Origin: Pseudomonadota bacterium
GTDB lineage: Bacteria; Chloroflexota; Ktedonobacteria; Ktedonobacterales; JACDGC01
Length of the DNA stretch: 12,210 bases
Direction of reading: 5' to 3'
Assembly: GCA_021323815.1 (NCBI GenBank)
Contig: JAJPKG010000468.1
Span: forward strand, 1 to 12,210
Shown here: in pieces, positions 5,492 through 11,072 of the stretch
Layout of the letters: every line of letters starts with the position of its first letter
How positions within the stretch are numbered: the first letter of the stretch is position 1
The notes under the pieces: model-generated
Told to the model about the DNA's origin: nothing
Database searches by the model: none
The model's input: only the letters and a program-made list of their open reading frames with translations
Position numbers and translations under genes: made by a program

Positions 5492-7069
5492 GTGCCGAAT
5501 CCCCTTGCGGCGGAATCCGCCCGTTTCCCGTTCGATACCATTTTAATCGCCAATCGCGGCGAGATCGCCGTGCGCGTCATCCGCGCCTGCCGCGATCTGG
5601 GGTTGCGCAGCGTCGCGGTGTATAGCGATGCCGACCGGCTGGCAACGCATGTGCGCCTGGCTGATGAGGCCGTGCATATTGGTCCCGCGACTGCCAGCGC
5701 CAGCTATCTCAACATCGAGCGCATCATCGACGCGGCCAAACAGACCGGGGCCGGCGCGATTCACCCCGGCTATGGCTTCCTGTCGGAAAACGCGCATTTC
5801 GCCCAGGCATGCGCGGATGCCGGCATCATTTTCATCGGTCCCCCGGCGAACGTGCAGCAGGCGTTGGGTGAAAAGACCTCGGCGCGACGCATCGCCATCG
5901 AAGCGAAGGTGCCCATCGCCCCCGGTGTCAACAAAGATATGGCGGATGCCGCCGAGGCGCGCAAACTGGCCGCGGAGATCGGCTATCCGGTGTTATTGAA
6001 AGCGGCAGCCGGCGGCGGCGGCAAGGGCATTCGCTTCATCTATCATCCCGATGAGGTGGAATCGGCGCTGGCTCAGGCGCGGGCCGAGGCGCTGGCGGCC
6101 TTTGGCGACGCGACGGTCTATCTAGAAAAAGCGATCGCTCCCGCGCGCCACATCGAAGTGCAGATCATGGGCGATCAGCATGGCAACGTGGTGCATTTCG
6201 GCGAGCGCGAATGCTCCTTGCAGCGCCGCCACCAAAAGCTGGTGGAAGAATCCCCCTCCGTCGCGCTGGATGCCGATCTGCGCGACCGCATCACCGGCGC
6301 GGCAGTGCGGCTGGCGCAGCAGTGCGGTTATGTCAACGCCGGCACGGTCGAATTTTTGCTCGGCCCCGACAAGCAGTTCTACTTCATGGAGGTTAACACG
6401 CGCTTGCAGGTCGAACATCCCGTCACCGAGTGGTGTACCGGCATGGATCTGGTGCGCGAGCAGATCCGCGTTGCCGCCGGGCTGCCACTTTCTGTGCGCC
6501 AGGAAGATATCGTGTTTCGCGGCCATGCCATCGAATGCCGCATCACGGCGGAAGATCCGTTCAATCGCTTCCTGCCGGCGACGGGGAGCATCACGCATCT
6601 GCGCGAGCCGTCGGGGCCGGGTGTGCGCGTCGATAGCGCGCTGTATCCGGGCATGGAACTCTCGCTGTTTTACGATTCGCTGCTGGCCAAACTGATTGTG
6701 TGGGGGCCGGATCGTGACACGGCCATCGCGCGGTCGCTGCGGGCGTTGCGGGAATATGTCATCACCGGCCTTCAGACGACGCTGCCTTTCTCGCAATATG
6801 CCCTCGCGCATCCGCGCTTCATCGCCGGCGATCTGGCGCTGGATTTCATCGCCCAGACGTGGGATAAAGTGGTGCAAGACGGCCACGACGCCCTCGAAGA
6901 CCAAGCTGCCTCTGATCCGCATGAACCCTCGCTCGCGCCCGAAGCTGTCGCCGCGCTCACCGGTGCTCTGCAAGCCGCCAGCCGCAGCGCCCCAGCGAGG
7001 ACCGTGCAACCCGATGGCGCAGTGGCGAGCGGCAGCCGCTGGCGCGATGCGGGCCGGGTGTGGCGATAA
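5492..7069 (+). CDS. accC: Biotin carboxylase subunit of acetyl/propionyl-CoA carboxylase type
   Basis: The biotin carboxylase uses ATP and bicarbonate to carboxylate biotin held on a carrier protein; a carboxyltransferase then passes the group to acetyl-CoA or another acyl-CoA. The N-terminal domain starts ILIANRGEIAVRVIRA (17-32). The ATP-grasp domain has the glycine loop AAAGGGGKG (171-179), Lys128, Lys170, His220, the RRHQKLVEE segment (245-253), Glu287 and MEVNTRLQVEHP (299-310, with catalytic Arg304). The C-terminal domain runs to about 455. GTG 5492 is chosen because GGAGGAG is 5 nt upstream. At 525 residues it is some 70 longer than E. coli AccC; the extra tail is Ala/Pro-rich and ends SRWRDAGRVWR, without a biotinylation motif. 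No carrier or carboxyltransferase gene is adjacent, so the acyl-CoA substrate is open. Confidence 0.93.
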   Translation: MPNPLAAESARFPFDTILIANRGEIAVRVIRACRDLGLRSVAVYSDADRLATHVRLADEAVHIGPATASASYLNIERIIDAAKQTGAGAIHPGYGFLSENAHFAQACADAGIIFIGPPANVQQALGEKTSARRIAIEAKVPIAPGVNKDMADAAEARKLAAEIGYPVLLKAAAGGGGKGIRFIYHPDEVESALAQARAEALAAFGDATVYLEKAIAPARHIEVQIMGDQHGNVVHFGERECSLQRRHQKLVEESPSVALDADLRDRITGAAVRLAQQCGYVNAGTVEFLLGPDKQFYFMEVNTRLQVEHPVTEWCTGMDLVREQIRVAAGLPLSVRQEDIVFRGHAIECRITAEDPFNRFLPATGSITHLREPSGPGVRVDSALYPGMELSLFYDSLLAKLIVWGPDRDTAIARSLRALREYVITGLQTTLPFSQYALAHPRFIAGDLALDFIAQTWDKVVQDGHDALEDQAASDPHEPSLAPEAVAALTGALQAASRSAPARTVQPDGAVASGSRWRDAGRVWR

Positions 7070-7081
7070 AATAAAAATATC

Positions 7082-7123
7082 TCAGAGGATGTACAGGAGG
7101 ATCATCCTCTGATTTTTTTTTTT
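7082..7123 (+). terminator. Strong intrinsic terminator after the biotin carboxylase gene
   Basis: A perfect 10-bp stem, TCAGAGGATG (7082-7091) with CATCCTCTGA (7103-7112), an 11-nt loop, then 11 consecutive T (7113-7123). It starts 12 nt after the carboxylase stop. On the minus strand the same stem is followed by a T-rich stretch (GATATTTTTATTTTA), so it may also end the lepB transcript arriving from the other side. Confidence 0.92.
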
Positions 7124-7157
7124 CTGCCTGACAGAGCGCGGGCAAACATGCGCTGTG

Positions 7158-7922
7158 TCAGCGGCGGGTGCGCTTGCGGGCGCGCACGATGGCGGCGGAG
7201 ACGGGCAACGCGCCGAAAAGTGTCAGCGCCGAGAAGGGTGTATCCAGCTGGGATTGCAAGGTTGTGTTGGGGAGTGGCGAGATGGTGGATGATGTGTTGC
7301 TGGAAGGCACGCCGTTGAAGACGCTGTGCTCGTTGGGCAGGAAGTGGAAAGCAGAGAAGGGCCAATAGACCAGCGTTGCCTTGCCGATGATCTCGCTCTT
7401 GTTCACCGGACCCCATTCGCGAGAATCGGAACTGCCGCCCCGATTATCGCCCAGCACGTAATATTGATTGGCTCCAAGCGTCACATCGCGGTCGCCGTAA
7501 AAGTTATCCAGATCGTTGACATAGGGTTCGCTCAGGGCTTTGCCATTGACGCGCACAATTCCGGCGGCGTTGACCGTCACATGGTCGCCGGGGAGGCCGA
7601 TGACGCGCTTGATATAGTTTTTCGTGTGGTCGAGCGGATATTCAAAGACGATGACATCCCCCCGCTGGGGCTGGCTGAAATTATAGGTCAATTTATCGAC
7701 CAGCACGAACTGGTTATTTTGCAGGGTAGGCAGCATGCTGGTGCCTTCCACCTGAAAATCTTGCACGGCGAAGCGGATGACCATGAACATGACCACCGTC
7801 AGGATCAGCGTTTCGCCGATGTCGATGATCAATTGCCAGGTCGGTGATAGGCGCGGTTTCTCCTCATAAGCGAAGTCGCGCGAGATATCACCGGCGGTGG
7901 TGGAATAGTGTTTATTTTGCAT
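7158..7922 (-). CDS. lepB: Signal peptidase I
   Basis: A membrane-bound Ser/Lys protease that removes signal peptides from exported proteins on the outer face of the membrane. Counting from the Met at 7922 (254 residues), one transmembrane helix lies at about 35-52 (IGETLILTVVMFMVIRFA). Box B, VEGTSMLPTL, carries the nucleophile Ser62; box D, YIKRVIGLPGD, carries the general base Lys105; and box E is GDNRGGSSDSREWG (158-171). The catalytic domain ends near residue 200. A Ser/Thr/Pro-rich linker follows, then a hydrophobic stretch FSALTLFGALPVSAAIV and the basic end RARKRTRR, which suggests a second membrane segment. An in-frame ATG at 7940, 6 nt after the panD stop, would add six residues; AGGGG between the two favours 7922. 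It is cotranscribed with panD. Confidence 0.92.
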   Translation of the reverse strand: MQNKHYSTTAGDISRDFAYEEKPRLSPTWQLIIDIGETLILTVVMFMVIRFAVQDFQVEGTSMLPTLQNNQFVLVDKLTYNFSQPQRGDVIVFEYPLDHTKNYIKRVIGLPGDHVTVNAAGIVRVNGKALSEPYVNDLDNFYGDRDVTLGANQYYVLGDNRGGSSDSREWGPVNKSEIIGKATLVYWPFSAFHFLPNEHSVFNGVPSSNTSSTISPLPNTTLQSQLDTPFSALTLFGALPVSAAIVRARKRTRR

Positions 7923-7946
7923 GTTTCCCTGGCCCCTCATTGGGTA

Positions 7947-8339
7947 TTAGTGGCCGACCATCACCGCCTGGCTGATGGGAGCCTGCACGCGCTCGGTGAT
8001 ATGATTTTCGCTGTCCACGAAGACGCGAATGGGAGCGAGGGCGCGAGCCTCGGCATCGGTATAGTGCCCATAACTCATAATGATAACGATATCACCCACT
8101 GCGCCCAGCCGCGCAGCTGCGCCGTTGAGACCGATGATGCCGGAATGCCGCTGGCCGGGGATGACATAGGTCTCGAAGCGATTGCCGGTGTTGACGTTCA
8201 CCACCTGAACCTGCTCATAAGGCAACAGATCGGCGCTTTCCATCAATTCTTCGTCGATGGTGATGCTGCCTTCATAATGGAGATCCGCCTGAGTCAAGGT
8301 TGCGCGGTGGATCTTTGACTTGCACATGGTGCGGAACAT
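7947..8339 (-). CDS. panD: Aspartate 1-decarboxylase proenzyme
   Basis: PanD removes the alpha-carboxyl of L-aspartate to give beta-alanine for pantothenate and coenzyme A synthesis. The 130-residue proenzyme cleaves itself between Gly24 and Ser25 (HYEGSITID) to form the pyruvoyl cofactor. This site is at the same position as in E. coli PanD, which confirms the start at 8339. Other conserved parts are the basic N-terminus (KSKIHRATLTQADL, His11), the substrate region with Tyr58 (FETYVIPG), and NGAAARLGAVGDIVIIMSYG. GAGGAG lies 11 nt upstream of the start. The length is normal. lepB follows 24 nt downstream (or 6 nt if its earlier start is used), so the two are an operon, although they share no pathway. 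No other pantothenate gene is in the window. Confidence 0.97.
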   Translation of the reverse strand: MFRTMCKSKIHRATLTQADLHYEGSITIDEELMESADLLPYEQVQVVNVNTGNRFETYVIPGQRHSGIIGLNGAAARLGAVGDIVIIMSYGHYTDAEARALAPIRVFVDSENHITERVQAPISQAVMVGH

Positions 8340-8582
8340 GAAGTGCGTCGCTCCTCAGCATGATAGCCAATAACGGCATCCGTGCAGTTCCTACACGGCG
8401 TCGTTTGTATCATACGCTTTTCCGCGCCTCCTCAACAAGTGACAGTCGCCACATCGTCCCGAAAAGGCTATACTGCTTGCGCCAGGTATGATACAATGAG
8501 GGCTGCCAAACCAGGCACAACATTTTCTCAAGACACCGTTCCGGCACCACGCGCCGCGCCGGATGTGGAAAGTGAGCGACGG
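8340..8582. promoter_or_regulatory. Divergent promoter region between panD and murJ
   Basis: Each side carries the same palindromic element in opposite orientation: TTGTATCATAC at 8405-8415 and GTATGATACAA at 8486-8496, an 11-bp inverted repeat with 70 bp between arms. Each arm holds GTAT-N-ATAC. Read toward the genes they give extended -10 elements: TGATACAAA for panD (minus) and TGATACAAT for murJ (plus, 8489-8497). A further TATACT lies at 8469-8474. No convincing -35 hexamers are seen. The predicted transcripts would have leaders of about 60 and 80 nt. Confidence 0.4.
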
Positions 8583-10466
8583 ATGCAAAATCAGCCGGTC
8601 CGCCAGGTAACCAATCCTTCTGGTTATGGAAACATGGTACCCGAACCGACGCCCGCAACGGTGCGCCGCTATCGTCGCCCCACGCTCACCGGCGCGCCCA
8701 GCGATTCCCTGATTGGGCCGGATAGCATGCCGGTGGAAGTGCAAACCCTCACCATTCCGGCACAACTGGGCATTGATGATCAGCCCTCCGCTCAGGTGCG
8801 CGCCTATCGTGGCGGCCAGGTGGCGCTGGCGACAGCCATTATCACCGGCTCGTTCATCACCAGCCGCATCCTGGGCGTGGCGCGTACGACCTTCTTCGCC
8901 AGTGTGTTCGGCGCGGGCGTGGCTGCTGATGCCTATAATTACGCGTTCATTCTGCCAAACACGGTTTATAATATCGTCGCCGGCGGCGCGCTCAGTTCAG
9001 CCTTCATCCCCATCTTCGCTGAATATCTGATCGAGAAGCGCGACAAGAAGACGGCGTGGCATATCACCAGCGCGGCCTTGAACACTTCGGTTTTTGTGCT
9101 GGCGGTCCTCGCCGCCATCGCCGCGTTTTTCACGCCCCAACTGGCCCATCTGTATGCCGCCGGTCTGTTCAAGCCAACGTCAGATCCCGTGAAAGCGGCA
9201 GCGCTGGCAGAGGAAGCGCGGCAGGTTATTTTGCTGTCGCGCATTATGCTCATCCAGCCGGTGCTGCTGGGCATTTCGGTGCTGACGACTTCGGTGTTGC
9301 AGGCGCGCCAACGGTTCTTGCTGCCGGCCATCGGCTCGGTGCTGTATAACGTCGGTCTCATCGGCGGCATCGCGGCGACCGCGCTGGACAACAAATATCA
9401 GGTCTTCGGCGGTCATCTGGGCATCCTCGGCCCGACGTGGGGCGTGGTCATCGCGGCGGCGTTGCAATTGCTCATCCAGATCCCCGGCCTCATCACCGGC
9501 GGCATGCGCTATTCGCTGACCTTCGATGTGCTGCATCCCGGCGTGCGCACGATGTATAAGCTGATGGTGCCGCGCATCATCAACTCCGTCGCGCTTTATG
9601 CCTCGACCTTCGTAGTGAGCGCGCTGATCTCGCTGGTGAATAACGGCGAGGGCGCGTTTTATGGCTATCAACAAGCATTTCAATTGATCTTGCTGCCCAT
9701 TGGCATCTTCGGCATGGCGGTTGGCCAGGCGGCTTTTCCGACCCTGGCGACGCTGGTGGTGTCGAAAGATTGGGAGCGGATGCGCAGCATCGTCTTCTCG
9801 ACGATACGCATCATCCTGTTCCTCGCTGTGCCGTCGGCGCTGGGGATGATGGTGCTGGCGGAGCCGATCACGCGGCTGTTGTTTGTGCATGGGGCTTTCA
9901 CGCTTGATGAGGAGCCGCTGGTCTATATCCCCATGATCTATTTCGCCATCGGCATCCCCGGCCTGGCGACCATCGAGATCCTGGTGCGCACCTACTATGC
10001 CCTGCAAGATTCGCGCACGGCGGTCGAGGTCGGCGTGGTGGAACTCTTCTTCATGATTGGCCTGAGCATTTTGTTGTTGCAGCCGCTCGGCGTGGGGGGT
10101 ATCGCGCTGGCAACCAGCATTGGTTCCACCGGCGAGGCGCTGGTGCTGTTGCTGCTGCTGCGCCCGCGACTGGGCTGGTTTGCCTTGCGCCCGCTGTTCA
10201 ACTTCCTGGCGGGAGTGATTGCGGCGAGTCTGGTGGCGACCCTGGCGGCGTTGCTGACTTATACCTTGCTGGAAGTCGCCATACCCCATTTCAACACCAC
10301 CACTTTGAATAACCTGGCGCTGATTGGCCAGCTTTCGGCGGCGGCGATTGTCGGGGCCGTCGTCTATTATCTGGGAGCACGCTTCCTGCGCATCGACGAC
10401 ACTTTGCCGCTTGACCGCATCTTCGGCAAAGTGTTCGGCAAACTGGGCCTGGGCAGGAAGGCATAG
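8583..10466 (+). CDS. murJ: MurJ/MviN-family lipid II flippase
   Basis: MurJ moves lipid II, the peptidoglycan precursor, across the cytoplasmic membrane. The 627-residue form from ATG 8583 has a cytoplasmic, Pro/Arg-rich N-terminal region of about 75 residues, then a membrane core of about 14 helices. The family signature is clear: SRILGVARTTFFASVFGAGVAADAYNYAFILPN (94-126), followed by GGALSSAFIPIFAEYL. Arg95, Arg101 and Asp116 match Arg18, Arg24 and Asp39 of E. coli MurJ. By hand alignment Arg52 and Arg270 of E. coli are replaced by Tyr129 and Gln367. In-frame starts exist at 8382 and 8496; 8496 overlaps the predicted -10 element, so 8583 is preferred, with only a fair ribosome site (GTGA). 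The second DinB-fold gene starts directly after the stop. Confidence 0.9.
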   Translation: MQNQPVRQVTNPSGYGNMVPEPTPATVRRYRRPTLTGAPSDSLIGPDSMPVEVQTLTIPAQLGIDDQPSAQVRAYRGGQVALATAIITGSFITSRILGVARTTFFASVFGAGVAADAYNYAFILPNTVYNIVAGGALSSAFIPIFAEYLIEKRDKKTAWHITSAALNTSVFVLAVLAAIAAFFTPQLAHLYAAGLFKPTSDPVKAAALAEEARQVILLSRIMLIQPVLLGISVLTTSVLQARQRFLLPAIGSVLYNVGLIGGIAATALDNKYQVFGGHLGILGPTWGVVIAAALQLLIQIPGLITGGMRYSLTFDVLHPGVRTMYKLMVPRIINSVALYASTFVVSALISLVNNGEGAFYGYQQAFQLILLPIGIFGMAVGQAAFPTLATLVVSKDWERMRSIVFSTIRIILFLAVPSALGMMVLAEPITRLLFVHGAFTLDEEPLVYIPMIYFAIGIPGLATIEILVRTYYALQDSRTAVEVGVVELFFMIGLSILLLQPLGVGGIALATSIGSTGEALVLLLLLRPRLGWFALRPLFNFLAGVIAASLVATLAALLTYTLLEVAIPHFNTTTLNNLALIGQLSAAAIVGAVVYYLGARFLRIDDTLPLDRIFGKVFGKLGLGRKA

Positions 10467-10943
10467 ATGGATCGCGCGCAGTGGCGGCAGCAGCAGTTGC
10501 AGTCGAGCCTGGAAAATTTCATCTGGGCGGTCGAGCAGATGCCCGCCGAGCGTCTTTTCACCTCGCGCCGCGCGGATCGCTGGCCGGTGGCGCGCATTGT
10601 GTTTCACCTGACCTGTTATGAGCAGCGCATCGCTCTCCCCTGGATGCGCCTCTGGTTTGGGGATGACGCTCCGCCGCGCACGGATCAAACAGAAGATGCG
10701 CAGCGCGAGGAAGCCGATTGGAACGGCGGTCAGGGCCACCCGCTGGCGGATATGCTGGCCGATCTGCGCGCTGTTCGCGCCGCGCAGATCGCATTGATCG
10801 CCGATCTGCCGGATGATGCCTGGCAGCGCGAATTGCCGGCGCTGTGGGGACCGGTCAGCTTGCACTGGCTTGTGACGAAGACCCTGCAACACACGCTCGA
10901 ACACACTGACGAGATCCTGCGGCAATATCTGTGGTGGCGCTAA
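10467..10943 (+). CDS. DinB-fold (DinB_2) protein
   Basis: A 158-residue four-helix-bundle protein of the DinB/YfiT type. The metal-binding histidines are His47 (ARIVFHLTCYEQR) and His142/His146 (LQHTLEHTDEI, HxxxH), with the typical WPVARIVFHL segment before the first. Tryptophans near the ends (Trp6, Trp20, Trp39, Trp156, Trp157) are common in this family. The ATG follows the murJ stop with no gap, and AGGAAGG lies 6 nt upstream, so it is translated from the murJ transcript. The link to a peptidoglycan flippase is not explained by any known DinB function. It shares the His47/HxxxH layout with the protein at 2777 but little other sequence, so the two are distant paralogues. Substrate unknown. 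Confidence 0.82.
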   Translation: MDRAQWRQQQLQSSLENFIWAVEQMPAERLFTSRRADRWPVARIVFHLTCYEQRIALPWMRLWFGDDAPPRTDQTEDAQREEADWNGGQGHPLADMLADLRAVRAAQIALIADLPDDAWQRELPALWGPVSLHWLVTKTLQHTLEHTDEILRQYLWWR

Positions 10944-10967
10944 AAATCCAGGCCGGCGGTGGGAAAA

Positions 10968-10983
10968 CGTTCCACGTGGAACA
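10968..10983. other. parS: parS-like ParB-binding site 3
   Basis: CGTTCCACGTGGAACA contains the same perfect 14-bp core (10969-10982) as the other two sites; only the outermost base pair differs. It lies 25 nt after the DinB-fold stop and about 90 bp before the peptidase start. Confidence 0.82.
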
Positions 10984-10989
10984 CGGGCG

Positions 10990-10998
10990 TGATACACT
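10990..10998 (+). promoter_or_regulatory. Extended -10 promoter element for the M20 peptidase gene
   Basis: TGATACACT has the TGn extension and a TACACT hexamer (4 of 6). The -35 position, 17 bp upstream (10970-10975), falls inside the parS palindrome. The predicted leader from about 11005 is some 68 nt long. It contains most of a nested inverted-repeat region at 11001-11061. Confidence 0.38.
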
Positions 10999-11000
10999 AT

Positions 11001-11061
11001 CCTCATCATACGAACATTCCCCCATGCGGCCAAGCAGGACCGCATATCATTGAGGATGAGG
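11001..11061 (+). repeat. Nested inverted repeats in the peptidase leader
   Basis: Outer arms CCTCATC (11001-11007) and GATGAGG (11055-11061) enclose an inner hairpin ATGCGG (11024-11029) / CCGCAT (11040-11045) with a 10-nt loop. The outer 3' arm contains the GAGG that lies just before the likely ribosome site of the gene at 11073. It may be a leader structure that modulates translation, but the outer stem is only 7 bp. Confidence 0.3.
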
Positions 11062-11072
11062 TAGGGCAGATC

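Noticed and set aside
8382..8582. Longer MurJ forms starting at GTG 8382 or ATG 8496.
   Set aside because: ATG 8496 overlaps the predicted -10 hexamer and 8382 lies further upstream in the divergent promoter region. Neither has a better ribosome site than ATG 8583, but this is not certain.
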